This document shows positions 1-13,299 of a stretch of DNA of 64,000 nt, in pieces; positions within the stretch are counted from its first letter, which is position 1; every line of letters begins with the position of its first letter. The notes under the pieces are model-generated. The model did no database searches and was not told where the DNA came from. It saw only the letters and a program-made list of their open reading frames with translations. Origin of the DNA: Ustilaginoidea virens (taxonomy: Eukaryota > Ascomycota > Sordariomycetes > Hypocreales > Clavicipitaceae). The translations under genes were made by a program, and so were the position numbers. The DNA is taken from contig NC_057316.1 in the NCBI RefSeq assembly GCF_000687475.1, forward strand, positions 4,278,001 through 4,342,000, given 5' to 3'.

Positions 1-2186
1 TGCGCTCCTTTTGCTCGATTGCTGGTCTTTGCGGTGGATCAACGTAATAAACAGCATTATCAATGAGCATGCGCTCAGGCTGTCCAATATGTTGCACAGA
101 CTTTTTGCGCTGAAGAGTTTCGAGGAAACTTGCCATTCGCGGCGCGGTCTCGGGATTTTTGAGCAGATACCTACCACAATTTTCGACCAGATTGCACAAG
201 ATCTCGATATTCATGCGTGAAAAATCATCGAGGCTGACCTTGAGACAATGAAACACAACATGCTCAGGGACCACGCCAAACTTGGTGAGCTCCGCCAGGT
301 AGCGGATATTGCTGAGGCGGACTTGCCCTAGAAAGTCCTTTTCTTTCCTGCGCTGCAAGCTTCGAAACTCGGCGTCCAAATAATCAACAAGCCCCTTGGG
401 GACGTCAGGCATATACCTACCAAGCGTGGCGACCAAGCGAGCCCAAGACGGCAGCAAGTCACTGCGACCCTTGGGCACCTCTGTCAGAGCTTTGACGAGT
501 CGATTCCGGGATGCTTTCGAGTTGAGGAAGCAAAAGTCGATGGCAGTTTGGTCGATGATATCTTTATTGGTCAGCTCCGGTAAGCGTGCAAGTAGCGCGT
601 CGACTTGAGCGCCAATAGTCTTGTTCACAATAGAAGTGGACTGGTCATCAACGGCCTCGGGAGCAGACTTTGGCACGTCGGAGATGTCATTGGGCTCGAC
701 TTTCCTGCCCACTTGGTCGTCGCCGTCTGGTTTCTTCTTCTTGCCATCCTCCAACAGGATGGGGGGGACCTTGCCCTTGAGGTCAACTATGTTTTCATAG
801 AATCGACGTTCGTCTTCATCTGCCCAGATACCGTTTCCGTCGCCGGAGCCTCGTAGGAATTCGCTAGTCTTGACCAAGCCTATGGACCCACTCGAAGTCA
901 CAAGGGAGTCGTCAGGTTCTTTCAGTTCCGGGATCTCGGCTCCAATGGCGTCGGCAATAACTTGAGCGTTCGAAACCAATCGTTCCTGGGTCTTGACCTG
1001 TTTCTCGTAATTTGCTTGTCTATCCTCGAACACTTCGCCAGACTTGACGTAAGCTTCTGCATTTCGTCGGGCTTGAGACTGTATCGATTTCTGATCTCGA
1101 ACAATATGTGCAACAACATCCTCGAAATATCTCTTTAGAATACTCTTAAACTTGTCTGCTGTATCGGGAGGCGTAAACGGGTGTTGGTCCGCAGGCTGTG
1201 CTGTCTTGGCTCCGTCGTCGACGTCGGGAAGAGCATCATTGTGACCGCTGGCCGCACCATCCTCCTCTATGGACTTGCGTCCATCCGAACTGGCGGGCCT
1301 CACACCCAAGATTTCCCAGCTGAAGGCCTTGACAAAAATCACCAGAAGTGGGAGGTTTGTGTGCTCTCGATCGTATGCGAGGAGGTCTTTCAAGACCTCG
1401 AGAGGAAAGGGCTCAGCGCTGCCAGCCTTACCGGAACCCGGTCGAGGTTTGAGCTCCACGGCTTTCCCTGTAGCGGCTTTACTTGCGTCCTCAGGCTTCA
1501 CGGCATCGTCCAAGGTTCTCAAAACGCCAACCAACCACAGTTCGGTAATGACTCGCAAAAGGGCCCTTTGACGAGTCATTCTTTCCTTTTCTTCCTTTTC
1601 GCGAACTTCCTGAGTAAGATTCTTGAGAGCACTCTTGTCGGGGGTCGCCATGCCCTTTCCCAGCAGCCAAGCGAGGTATTCGGTAAACTCGGGAGGGCCG
1701 AAGCGTTGATGTAGGGCGCTTACAATCTCAACGCCAGCTTCAATCTCAGCGGGGGATTTAACCCTGCAAAGACCCTCGTAACATGCGGCTATGATCTCGG
1801 ACAGGTATTTGTGCAAGCTCAGTGATCGGATCTCTTGAAGAAATGTCGCCAGGTTGGAAGGGGTGACGGCGGTCCGCAAGCGTTTTATAAAGGCTGTATT
1901 CCTTTTCAAGGAAGAGTCAAGGGATTCGCCGACATGGAAAAGGTCTGCGGTGATGAGCAAGGTCAGTCAGCCTCGGGCGGGCATCAAAGCAAACTTGGGC
2001 GATGCCCGTCGCAACAGTGCACCAGAAAGCGGAGAAACATACCCTTCTCACCATCCCAGGCTTTCTCATTCAGCTCGCGCAGTTCGCCTGTAGCGCAAAC
2101 ACGTTAGCATGCAGAGCAGAGAGAGCCCTTGGAGACTTGACGCCACCAACTGATTTGGAAAACGTACGCTTCCTCTGGCGGTCCAT
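1..2186 (-). CDS. nmd2: Nonsense-mediated mRNA decay factor Nmd2/Upf2, N-terminal part (gene runs off the window start)
   Basis: Upf2 bridges Upf1 and Upf3 in the cytoplasmic complex that destroys mRNAs with premature stop codons. Coding exons are 2186-2168, 2087-2043 and 1944 to beyond position 1, giving about 669 visible codons. The first exon is only 19 nt; introns of 80 and 98 nt have GT-AG ends and matching phases. The start MDRQRKRELRELN and the following LDSSLKRNTAFIKRL block (about residues 30-45) open the first MIF4G domain. A second MIF4G domain starts near residue 480 and includes VENCGRYLL and LIDNAVYYVDPP near the window edge, which are typical of Upf2. The third MIF4G domain and the Upf1-binding tail are expected outside the window. 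The long frame has no stop codon in the window, as expected for a truncated gene. The family call is from recognised motifs; the splice model is inferred. Confidence 0.9.
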
Positions 2187-3751
2187 TGCAACCACGACCT
2201 GGGTAGGTAGTTGCGATGACCTGAGCAAAGAAAAGATAGTTGGGTGGTGAAGAGCGGCATTGAGCAACGATGATGCTACCAGATGTGGTGGGTTGTTTGA
2301 AGAAGACTTGGGTCGGTGGTCACATAATAAGTCTCAAGCGTTGACAGAGTCTGTGACTTCTTCGAGTACCCTTCTGGTGGATCCCGGTCCGTCTATGGAG
2401 GGGCAAACCGCCAACGAGAGCCGATGTTTAATGCCCCGTCAGGTCAATGAGCAAGAGATTTTGTGGGCCGGCTGGACTGGACACGGCATGAGTTTTGCCC
2501 ACCCCTAGGTACCTGTCGAGTACCTAACCTGCCCACCTGACAGATAGATACCCGCAGGTACCAGACTCATAACATAACTCTACGTGACTCCCACTCTACG
2601 GAGTAAAGTCGTCTGGTCCGTTCTTGTGAATTGAAGCTTTGCAAACTCGGCGGCGAACAAGCCTCCCAAGTCGTAAAATCGAATCATGAATACAACTCTG
2701 GCCAAGACACATGTGGTTATTGACGGGTAGGTTGCCCAGGCACGCAGAGAATCGCATTAATTTACCCAAGGTACCTTTGCGCGCCACCCCGTCTCTTGGT
2801 GACAGCTTGTGACAGCCTGCGACAGCCTGTACAGCCTATGACAGGGTTCGTGACAATTTTAACAGACATAAGTGTCAATGGCAATAAAAAATAGTCATAG
2901 GGGATACTACGACACTTATAGAGTGGCAATTATAGTACTAATAATACTCTGCTATGTAAACGGCGGTAATAAATCCGATTCTGCTATGCTTTCTAGGCAG
3001 AAGCTCACCGCAGGCGGCCCCGAGCAGCGACCCCGGAGGGAATAATAGAAAATGCATCCAGATATGAGAACACCAGACTCTAACTATTTTAAATCTTGTA
3101 TTATATATATTACTATAATGCATTATGTTGCTTTATTGCAGTATAATATAGCGGTGAAATAAGGCAGTAAAATAAGCCAGTAAAATATGCATGTTATGTA
3201 CCTGCCTAGCAGTTAAAGGCTACTGCTAAAGGCTAAAGGCTGGGGCCACGGACACGCTATATAGCAGCTGTTTTCTAGCAGCCATCTTAAGCCGGACTAC
3301 GTGCTATTGACATGTACATGTATTTACCCGTCTAGCTACCTCCGCTTTCACTGTGCCTCCTCTGACACCGAAGAATTCGACGACACTTCGAGTCCATGAT
3401 TATGCCCAAGCCGTAGCCAGTAACGACGGCGAGAGGCATGTTGAAGAGCGCAGCCTGTAAGGTAAGTCAACCCAGGCAAAAATGAGATCAAGCATCCAGA
3501 ACTCTTCGACGAATGCAGCCAGAGCTGAGGCCATGAAAGGGTCTGCGCCACATGAGGAGAAAAATTCACACCTCATGAACAAAACAAGAGGATAGCCATT
3601 AGAGCAATCAGTATCGCCAATCCGACCTGGATGGGAGCAGCTGGGTCGTTGTCCCTCGCAGCTCGAACTCTTTCTGCGGATCATGTCGGCTGTGATGGAA
3701 AAACTCAATGCCTTTTTTTTTTTCTTTCCATGTCCGTACAATAATCCCTCG
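2187..3751. other. Intergenic region, upstream of nmd2 and downstream of hrq1
   Basis: No coding region is supported here. The nmd2 promoter lies at the left. From about 2850 to 3180 the DNA becomes AT-rich with a short GC-rich core near 3000-3045, which looks like the relic of a repeat but matches no element I can name. TACGGAGTA occurs at 2597-2605. Short minus-strand frames at 3348-3741 show no recognisable domain and are treated as chance, apart from the possibility noted for the end of hrq1. Confidence 0.6.
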
Positions 3752-6700
3752 TCAGCCTAACCATCTTTCAAACTCACCAGTGGAGGATTTGGGCTCTTCA
3801 GCACTGCGGTTCTCGTTCTCTAGCCCTTCCAACACCCCAGCCCCTTTCTTCGCGTCTTGAACACGAACGCGGACTGGATGTGCAAGTGTCACGGTCTCCA
3901 TGCCCACTGGTACCGAGTCCTCTGGTCCCATGGGAAGCTGGTCAATGTCAATGGGAAGATTCAACAAACTCTTCAGAACAACAAGGCAACCAGCTTTGCT
4001 CATCACTTCGTTAGACTCTCTGCATGTTTCCGATGCCACACATTCCATGCATCCTCGTTGGCATTGGCAGGCCTCGACTCTTTCGAGTGCGATTCTTAGC
4101 AAGCTGCCAATGTGATCGAATGCCTTCGTGCTGATGCCTGATCCGCCAGCACCGCCCTTGGCATCGTAGAAAGTCAGTCTTGCTGGCCGTTTCCTCTTGG
4201 ACTCTAGCTTGGCAAACTCTTTCAGCGCGACTTTGCATTCCGTCCGGACATCTTCCGGCATGCTGATGACGAAGGTGGGCAAGAGACTCATGACGGCATG
4301 CTCTGCAGCGTGTATTGCAGCCGCCGAATTCAGTCGGCGACCCTGTAGGATGTCGAGTGCGTTTTTCGGCACGTCTAGCCACAAGCCTTTGCTGTAGCGG
4401 ATGACGGGCGGGTTGTCTACTTGGACAGCGTCGAGGACCCGTCCCTTCTTGTCCACTTTGAAGTACCCAAACACATTCTGCTGGATTTTGATGGCTCCGT
4501 AATACGCCCGTGAAAGCGACGATGTGATTTTCCGTATGGCCTCGATTTCTATAGGATCTATATCAGTATAGTCTCGCTGCGTCGTCGTCCAGTCAACTTT
4601 GGCCTTTTCCACCTTGGCCATGAGCTTATCCGGAATAAAGTCTCGCACGAGGTAGGTATTTCCCTGGTGGAGAAACATGGCTCCGTCGTATATTGTAAAT
4701 GTCGCCCGAGACGCCTCTAGCTCTTCTAGGACTACATTTCTGCCATTTGTGATGTCGACGATGGCGAAATGCTCGTCTTCGGCGTCTCTTATAGCAACGT
4801 ACCTGGAAGGATTTGGCCGGAAGCGATCGTGACAATGATAGTAACCCATCTCGTCCTTGACTAAACGTTCGTTGCAAATGCTGGACAAGTCGTGCCCAAA
4901 ATACTGGGCATCCTGCTCGGGCCGAATGGGCATTTCGTATGCCGCGCATTGGATGTGCCCCTCGCGTACGAGCAAATTGTCAAGGTCCACCCGGAGTTGG
5001 CAATTCGGCTTGGTGAACAGCTCCTCGGGGTTTTGCATATAATGCTGGTCTGTCGGAAAACAGTCCCCCACCAAGATGGACAAGGAGTCCTTGTTCCGAC
5101 GACCCGCGCGACCACTTTGTTGACGCAGGTTCGCGATGGTATATGGAAACCCCCAAGACATGACACAATCAAGTGTACCGATGTCTATGCCCAGTTCCAG
5201 CGCCGTGGTCGCCACAATGCCGAGCAGTTTGCCCTCGAACATTTCAGACTCGATGCGGCGTCGATCAGCTGCAGTATACCCACCTCGGTAGCCCATGACG
5301 AGGTTCATGCATTCGGGCCTGCCTAAAGACTCCAATTCCTGCTTGACGGCACTCACCAACGCTTCGCACTGGGCCCTGACCCGACAAAAGGCTATGAGCC
5401 GAACACCTCGCAACATGAGGGCACAAAATAATCTTGCGCATTCAAACTTGGCGTTGCCTCGGCCACTGGCAGGGTCTTTGGGGTCTTTGTAGGGAGTATT
5501 CCAGCACAAGAACTCTTTGCGCCCTGACGGCGAGCCGTCAAAATCAACCAGAGTGACCTCTTTCACGCCAAAGATGGTTCTGAAGTGCTCCTGAGGGTTG
5601 GCCACAGTCGCGGAGCAGGAGATGAATCGAACCCGCCGATTTCCAACCGCGGCGCAGATTCGTCTCAGTCTTCTCATGATGAATGCAACATGGGAACCAA
5701 GCTGCCCGTTATAATAGTGAAGCTCATCCACTGGATCCAGCCTCTATTAGCCGCTTGTTCACATACCCGGACGGAGCAGGTTGCCACGGACCTACTACAT
5801 ATTTCAGATTTTTGAGAAAAGTCCTCCACTTTTCTTCTTGGGGCAAGATCGTAGCATGAAGCATGTCTGGGTTTGTAAAAATGATCCTGGCTTGTTCACG
5901 TATTGCAGCGCGTTCATTCATTGGCGTGTCTCCGTCAAATGTCTCGACAAGCGCATCTCCCAGTCCGGGCATATAAGACAGCATGTCCCTCAAACTTCGT
6001 TTCTGATCCTGCGCCAATGCTTTTGTTGGGAAGATGTAAAGAGCTCTAGAGTCATAGTTTCTCTCCAGTTCACACAGAATAGGCAGTTGGTATATAAGAG
6101 ATTTTCCTGAGCTTGTTGACGTTGCTACGACAACATGCTCTCCTTGGTCGAGCCTGTTGAGAGCTTCTGCCTGATGAGCGTAAATTTTGGTGATGCCTTT
6201 AGCATTGTACAAAGCGTTGACAATATCTTGACTCAAAAGAAAACCAAGGTCACCGTAGATGGGCTCCTGCGGGTCGAAGACTCTGTGCCCGTCCGGTACG
6301 ATTTGGCCTGTATACCACGGGCTGTCTTTGAGCTGTTGAACAATTTCGGGTATGGATTTACGATCCTTTGGTATGTTTTCGGGAATAGGGCTTGGTATGG
6401 TGTCTGCAACAACCCTCGGATGAGACGGCCTCGGGAGAAACTTTTGCGCCATATGCCTCAAAGTCATATCTGGATCCAACCTATCTTCGACACATTGGCT
6501 CAGGAATGTGTCGATGGCACTGGCGAATTTCTGATTTCTCCGGTCAATCAACTGTCTCATTTGCTTCTGCCCAAAAACAGGCATCTTCAGTTGCTCATCC
6601 CGAAGTCTGCGATTCGGCGCCACCGCTTCGCCAGTTCTCTTATCCTGGACTTGGCGCTTCAGATCTCCATCAATGAATTCGAAGAATAGTATTTCCCGCT

Positions 6701-7298
6701 CTCCCGTGGATTCTCCATCACGACGATTGTGCAGTGTTTCGTCGCCGGTCCAGCCTCCCACGGATAGGTCATGAACTGGAGCTTGAGACCGAAGTGATTT
6801 TGAATTTTTAAAAACGTCATCTCTTTGTGACCCCTTAATATCGAGCTGTAGCATAAGTTCATCCACGTATGTAAAATTGATGCCCTCAGGGCGCAAAGCC
6901 ACTATGAGAGCCACATCATCCTCGGTCAACGGATGTTTTGTATGAGTCTCAACTGCTGACTTTATTGTCTCGAAAGTAGTTGCTAGATGTTTACGGGTAC
7001 AACAGAACGTGAACACGAGGTTCAAGGCCCGGTGAGTTTTATCAAGAGACTTGAACAACTCTGGCCATTCAATGACTCTCGAGACCGGAGATACCGACTC
7101 TGACTGAGAAGAACCTTTTGATTGCGTTTGCGGCTTCTGGGGCTTTGTCTTCTTGAACTTGCCAGGTTGTTGTGATGCACGCTCGTGATCTATGATGGAA
7201 GTCGAGGTGTTCCAATCCTCGCGCTCTCGTTTTCTGTTATTCTTCGGGTTGCCCTGATCCACGCCTGAGTTTCCGCCTAAGTTGCTGACGGAGCTCAT
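3752..7298 (-). CDS. hrq1: Hrq1, RecQ4-like 3'-5' DNA helicase
   Basis: Hrq1 is a nuclear superfamily 2 helicase of the RecQ4 group that acts in interstrand crosslink repair and telomere maintenance. Exons 7298-5792 and 5730-3752 encode 1161 residues, a usual length for fungal Hrq1. The 61-nt intron (5731-5791) has donor GTCCGT, weaker than consensus, but restores the Walker B segment VVVDELH exactly. Walker A is ATSTSSGKS (about 392-400), the DELH box is at 504-507, and motif VI QQSGRAGR is at about 706-713. A Cys cluster, CQC-x3-C-x2-C-x5-C, near 1057-1072 is the C-terminal zinc-binding (DUF1998/MrfA-like) domain. The N-terminus is rich in K/R/S. A consensus GTGAGT donor lies at 3777-3772, eight codons before the stop, so the last residues could belong to a further small exon that I cannot place. 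Confidence 0.9.
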
Positions 7299-7986
7299 AG
7301 TGGTATCTACGACATAACTTTGCGACCCCCCTGCTTTTGTCTAATTCGGAGCAGAGGATGCCATGATGCCATTTCAGTCTGACGCATCGCCCTCGCTGGC
7401 GCTGATAATGATTCACGTCACGTGACTTATGGCAAGGGGTCGCACTTGCCGCAGGGACAGAACAACGGAAAATTTAAAGACGTGTGATGGTGGGGCATCC
7501 ATCAAGGTTCTCTTTGCTTCTTGAATCCATCAGTAGGTACTCCGTCCTAAGCACGCAGAGAGATTTTAACGGTAGATCCTTTTCCCGAAACGCTCAATGG
7601 TCCATGTTTTCCACCCCACCCACAGCGGGAAGAACCACTTGACCAAGCTCCAAAGGTACCTGCAGCCAATAGCCAAGAGTAACTGATACGCATGTACTCC
7701 CTACTTCCGACCTATCGAGAAAGCCGGTTAAGCCAAACCAGACAGCACCTCGTCTCTCAACCCGGGTGGACTTGTCCACGTCAACTCTGCCAATATAATC
7801 ACGAGGCGGCTTCTGTGCATGGTATCTCAGTCCAAGCTGAGCGTGTGTTGGCCTGTTTCCTTACTTCTTCTGACTCAATTAGCCCCGCACCCGCAGTCAA
7901 GCCTCTCTTTTCGCAATCTGTATTAGCAATGTCTCTCTCCTGAAGAAACCCGGACGTGTCGCAGAACCCTCGGACCAGCAGCCAAA
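7299..7986. promoter_or_regulatory. Shared divergent promoter of hrq1 and mcd4
   Basis: This 688-bp gap separates the two start codons, so it must hold both promoters. A TACTCCGTC variant of the recurrent nonamer is at 7538-7546. A TCACGTGA palindrome lies near 7418. No TATA box can be assigned with confidence. Confidence 0.55.
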
Positions 7987-10900
7987 ATGGCGGCGTTGAG
8001 TCGCTTTGCCTTCTTGGCTGCGGTTTTTCATCTTGTATACATATATTCCATCTTTGATATTTACTTCGTGAGCCCAATAGTGTCAGGAATGCAACTGTTC
8101 GCTGTGCAACGGCCACCTTCGAGGAAACCGCCTGCTGACAGACTAGTTCTTTTCGTCGGTTGGTGATTCTGCACCCTCTCCCCAAGTCTGCTACAACATG
8201 CTAACTTGCGCTCTGCAGGTGATGGATTGAGAGCGGACAAAGCTTTCCAGTCATTTCCTGAACCATATCCACGAACCGAGGACGATCTCCGTCCCAGACC
8301 GCTTGCGCCTTTCCTTCGATCCCGAGTTCTCCAGAAAGGCACTTTTGGCGTTTCTCACACTCGTGTGCCAACGGAATCTCGTCCGGGCCATGTCGCACTG
8401 ATTGCTGGATTGTACGAAGATGTTTCGGCAGTGGCGACTGGATGGAAACTCAATCCGGTCAATTTTGACAGTGTTTTTAACCGTAGCCGCCACACCTGGA
8501 GCTGGGGAAGCCCTGATATTCTCCCGATGTTTCAGCACGGAGCGATCCCTGGTCGCGTTGATGCATTTATGTACGAACCCGGATTTGAGGATTTCAGCCA
8601 AGATGCCCTCCGACTGGATTACTGGGTCTTCGATCACGTCAAAGGATTCTTCAAAGAAGCTCTTACAAATCAGACACTCAACGAGGCTCTTCGGCAAGAC
8701 AAAGTCGTATTCTTCCTTCACTTGCTCGGACTGGACACGAACGGACATTCATACCGGCCGTATTCAAAGGAGTATCTCAATAACATCAAGGTAGTTGACC
8801 AAGGGGTGAAGGAGATATCTGAACTTATCCAGAATTTTTATGGGGATGACAGGACAGCTTTTGTCTTCACAGCAGACCATGGCATGAGTGATTGGGGTAG
8901 CCATGGCGATGGCCACCCAGACAATACCAGAACGCCCTTCATCACCTGGGGGTCGGGAGTGGCTCTGCCCGAACTACACAGCGGATCTATTGCTCCAGGG
9001 CATGACGCCTACTCGTTGAGCTGGGGACTTGACCATGTCCGTCGACACGATATCAACCAAGCCGACATCGCTGCACTAATGGCTTACTTGATCGGCACCG
9101 AGTTCCCCGCAAACTCCGTTGGCGAACTGCCTCTGTCATACTTGTCTGGCGATATTCGTGAAAAAGCAGAAGCTTCTCTTGTCAACGCGAGGGGTATACT
9201 GGAGATGTATCGCGTCAAGGAGCTAAAAAAGAAGAGAAATGAACTGCGATTCAGGCCATACCGCCCACTTAGCGACGCCAACTTGATTCCCGAACATCGC
9301 ATTGCGGCCATACAGGATCTTATAGTAAATGGAAAATACGAAGAGGCGATCGAGGAGTCTGACAACCTCATCCAAGTGACACTACAAGGCCTTCGATACT
9401 TGCAAACATATGATTGGCTATTTCTTCGAGCGCTCATCACTGTAGGTTATCTTGGCTGGATAGCGTACGCGCTTACCACTGTCGTCAACAAATTTATAGT
9501 CCTAGAGAAAGTCACCCCCGAGAGAACATATCTAGGCGTCACGGCATTTTCAGCTCTTCTTGCTGCTCTGTATGCATCCTTCTTAATTTCAAAATCACCG
9601 GTAACGTACTACATTTATGCTCTGTTTCCAGTTGTATTCTGGGAAGAAGTCTATGCGTACCGAGCAAGTCTTCGACAAGGCAGGTCGCTCCTGCTCTCCA
9701 ATGTCGAATCTACCGGCGGTGTATTCACGCTACTTTTTCACGGCGCCCTTTATATTGCTGTAATGCAGTGTTTGGTAAGTGCAGATCCCCGTCGACGCTC
9801 CTGCCCAGCCAGTGCACAGTCCCGCGAAACATCCTGACACTTTATCCAGGCTTTGGCATACATTCATCGTCAAGTGTTAACAGGTGTCTTCTTTCTCGCC
9901 GCCACTTGGCCAGCGACGTATGGTATATCATTTCTAAAACGCCATACTCTTCTCAGCTTGGTTTGGGTAATTTCGTGCTTGGTTATGAGCACTTTCACAT
10001 TACTTCCAGCGATGAAGGTTGAAAATGTGCCCCTCATGTAAGTTGCTAGAAACACCTTCGGGGACTAAGAAAACGACTGACGCTAACATTTACCAGCTTG
10101 GCCGGCGGCTTCATGATGTTCCTGATAGGTTTGTTTTATCTGTTCCTAGAAGACAACATCCTTTCGAAGTGGGACACCAAGCTACGTTCGCCAGGTAGCG
10201 AGGCAAAGAGAACCGTCCGGCGGACGCTACTGGGTGTCCAGGTACGTTATCAAATGCATTTTATCTTTACCTCATCTTTTGTGAGCCCCGAGAGTTTTTT
10301 CCCGTGCAATAAAAAAAAAGACAGGAGAAAAAATGAAGCAGTAGAACTGTATGATTGACTAAAAGGTCTCCTAAGCTTGGATTGATTCCCTTGTCAATGT
10401 TTGTCACTCGATCCAGCGCCTTGTCCCTTCAGTCTAAACAAGGACTTCCCCTTGGAAACCAAGTGCTCGGGTGGGCTGTTCTCGGTAAGTCGTGCTCGTC
10501 CCTTCCCTGACGCCTGCCGCTGACCATTTCATGAACCTGGTCTGACTTGTTGCAGTTGTTTCCCTGCTGATGCCCGTGACCTACCGTCTGCAGCCAAACA
10601 CGCACTATATGCATAGACTAATCGTCATATTCTTAACATGTGCACCTACCTTTGTGATTCTTACAATATCATATGAAGGCTTATTCTACGTCTTCTTTTC
10701 TGTCACGCTGCTGATCTGGGTCCGCCTCGAGTACGTGGTAGAAATTTTTGGTCGAAGAAGCGAACAAAAATCCGAGGCGAACCAGATGCAAAAGCAAGCT
10801 CAACATGGTTTGGCGCAGTACCGAGCCTTAAAACTTTCGGACGCACGAGTGGCACTGTTCTTCCTGGTGCTATTGCAGTCAGCCTTTTTCAGCACCGGCA

Positions 10901-11376
10901 ACATCGCCTCCATCTCTTCGTTCAGCCTCGAGAGCGTGTGCCGTCTATTACCGATTTTCGATCCCTTTTCGCAAGGCGCACTGCTGATTCTGAAATTGAT
11001 GATACCCTTCGCTTTAATTTCCGCCAACCTGGGTGTCTTGAACAAAAGGCTTGGGGTTGCACCGTCCGCACTCTTCATGGTGGTCATGGGGATTAGTGAC
11101 GTTCTTACTCTCTATTTTTTTTGGGTCGTCAAGGACGAGGGATCATGGTTGGAAATTGGCTCCACAATTACTCACTTTGTCATCGCAAGTCTGCTTTGCG
11201 TGTTTGTCGCCGCTCTAGAAGGCGTGAGTGCGATGTTTATATCAGGCATTGAGCTTGAAAAGCAGCAAAAGATGCCGCCCAACATCTCATCAGAGCAACT
11301 GGGGTCGTCGGACACGAACACCAAGACTACCAATGGACAGCTTCATTCATCTCCGAGTAGGAAACTACGTGGATGA
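7987..11376 (+). CDS. mcd4: GPI ethanolamine phosphate transferase 1 (Mcd4/PIG-N)
   Basis: Mcd4 adds phosphoethanolamine to the first mannose of GPI precursors in the ER membrane. Six exons (7987-8158, 8219-9774, 9850-10037, 10097-10241, 10376-10484, 10556-11376) give 996 residues, the usual family size. The N-terminus is a hydrophobic signal-anchor (residues 1-25). The alkaline-phosphatase-like catalytic domain starts with FVGDGLRADK (Asp59, split by intron 1) and has the metal-binding DHGMSDWG block at about 277-284. From about residue 400 the protein is a run of hydrophobic helices, the PigN domain. Introns are 60, 75, 59, 134 and 71 nt. Exon 5 was chosen to start at 10376 because this recovers a long conserved stretch containing TRSSALSLQ; it uses a less typical AAG acceptor. 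A later acceptor at 10432 would shorten it. Function is from family knowledge. Confidence 0.92.
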
Positions 11377-12009
11377 GGGCTCTTTTTTTTTTTTTATTTT
11401 TTTCACAGACATAAACCCCTAATCTGACTTTGTATAAAAGGGCCATGTGAACGCCAAGCAATCAATTCGATGCAATACTTTTGAACTCGGCCAGTTCCTC
11501 GCCAAGTATATAGCTCCTGACGGGATGAAGGACGGAAATGAGGGTGGCATAATGGGGTGAAGTTTTTTCCTCTTCTCTTTCTTTTTCTTTCTTTTTGTCA
11601 AGGGGCGTGGAGGGTCGGGTTGATTTGGTTCGGCGGTTCCACCAGGAACCTGCTGACTTGATGATGTAGGATAATGGATAATGGCAAGACGGGTGTATAT
11701 CACAGGTATCTTGCGGATGGGGAGTGCGGCACACATGGGGCTCGAAGTGCATTGAGGCTTCGGTTGATGAAAACCGAGTGCAAGTGAGCAACCAAGCTTT
11801 ACACAAGTACAAAAGTCATGGCACGACCCTGGGAGTGACGAGGCGCAGTAGGTACGGGGTTCCCGACATGTCCTGTTAGGATGGAAGGTATTTTAACCTA
11901 GCACTTGCAGCTGCTATGTTTTTATCCAAGGCTTGGAACATTATCCAGAGTTACCAAGCCTCGGGCACGGTGATGGCCACCGGAACAAAGGTGCTGGAGT
12001 ATACTTTGT

Positions 12010-12010
12010 A

Positions 12011-12044
<34 letters not shown>
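12010..12044. repeat. (TTG)n microsatellite
   Basis: About eleven uninterrupted TTG/GTT triplets in the intergenic space after mcd4. Confidence 0.95.
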
Positions 12045-13033
12045 CTTGATCCGAGGGGACGTTAGCTCATTGGGAGGTAGGTAGATTTACCTATTGTAGT
12101 CTGGTATGAGCAGGTACTAAGGCACTCCGTACCTTTACGCTACCTACAGGTACGGAGGAGTGACATGTTAGGGCCTAGGGGATAGCGTTCAGTCTCGGGG
12201 TCGCTATTTTCAATTGGTCAATAAGATACTTGTGAGGTCGGGTGTTATACCGAATCTGTGCAGCCGAGGCACTATCAAACCTAGGGGCGCAGCAAGAGGC
12301 AAGGTCGTCATTGCCCCGCCGCCGGCTCCCAAAAATTTTCACAAATATCGCAATAAGATGACGACACTGTGCTGGACCCTGTCACCCCGGAGGCTAGTGC
12401 GGACTCTGGAGACCCTCCCCCCCGGTCCAGAAGGAAGAAACAAGGGAAACCCGAAACTAACAAGGTTGAAAAAAATAAGGCGTTGAAAGGGGAAAGCTGA
12501 ATCGAAAGACGGCTGTCTGGAGGACAAACAAATGCTACGGGTCAAATGGAAATGGAACTGGGGATTTGTCCCCCCGTCCGCGCAGGCAAGGCAAGGCTGA
12601 CTTGTCTTGTCACCCACCCATCGTCGCGTCCACAGTGTGCAGGATCCGCACTGTCTGTCCCTCGAAGGTTGCCCCGACCAGAGGCGTTAGTCAGCCAAAA
12701 TACAGTGATTTCTGATTTCTATTGCTCCTTGCTCGTTAGGAGGTAGGTTCAAGTTTAGGCGCCCATTTCTGCATTCTGTTGGGACAGGCCAAGCCGCAAG
12801 TCCAAGTTCGCTGCTTAATCTACGCGCCGTTTCTGCCACGGACGGACCGGACTAGCAACGCGACTAAACCAGCCCCTGGTTAAGCTGGATGTCCTGGCGT
12901 CGAATCGACTCGAATTCCTTCAGTTCGACAGCCCGCGAGAGCCACACGACGAGTCGTCACTTTCCTGTCATTCTAGGACAGGAGCGCCAGCACCGCATTG
13001 TTTGCCCACTTCTTTCATTCCGTCTGCGTCTGC

Positions 13034-13122
13034 GTCTGCCTCTCTGCCTCTCTGCCTCTCTGCCTCTCTGCCTCTCTGCCTCTCTGCCTCTCTGCCTCTC
13101 TGCCTCTCTGCCTCTCTGCCTC
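13034..13122. repeat. TCTGCCTC octamer tandem array, about 11 copies
   Basis: Eight-base units repeat almost perfectly about 180-270 bp upstream of the chosen CTF1-like start codon. One strand is purely pyrimidine plus G, so it forms part of a pyrimidine-biased leader. It is readable in all frames but codes for nothing recognisable. Confidence 0.9.
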
Positions 13123-13299
13123 TCTCTGCCTCCCCGCCTCTGCCTTCGCCGCGCCTCTTTGCATGCTTTGCATGCTCCCCCCCTCCTTGCCTGGTCATCG
13201 TCCGCCTCGCAAGTTGTCACACTCTGTCGACTGCCCAGAGACGTCCGCCAACTGCCGGGATACCCACGGCCCAGCTGCGAACGGCGTTTGACCAAGGAC

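Larger units (their letters stand above)
11377..13299. other. Intergenic region with microsatellites
   Basis: No gene is supported in these 1.9 kb. Position 11377 onward is mcd4 3' UTR. A (TTG)n run is at 12010-12044. CACTCCGTA and TACGGAGGA variants of the recurrent nonamer lie at 12123-12131 and 12151-12159. The last part is the promoter and 5' UTR of the CTF1-like gene, including a TCTGCCTC octamer array. Confidence 0.6.

Noticed and set aside
3400..3741. 113-codon minus-strand frame after hrq1
   Set aside because: No recognisable domain, and an Lys run from a poly-A tract at its start. It could at most supply a last hrq1 exon, which I could not prove.
10432..10484. Shorter mcd4 exon 5 beginning after the TTCAG at 10431
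   Set aside because: It keeps phase but loses the conserved TRSSALSLQ segment present in fungal Mcd4 proteins.
12889..13299. Longer N-terminus for the CTF1-like factor from the ATG at 12889
   Set aside because: It would translate the TCTGCCTC octamer array, and family resemblance starts at MDVEMSWGEG (13300).
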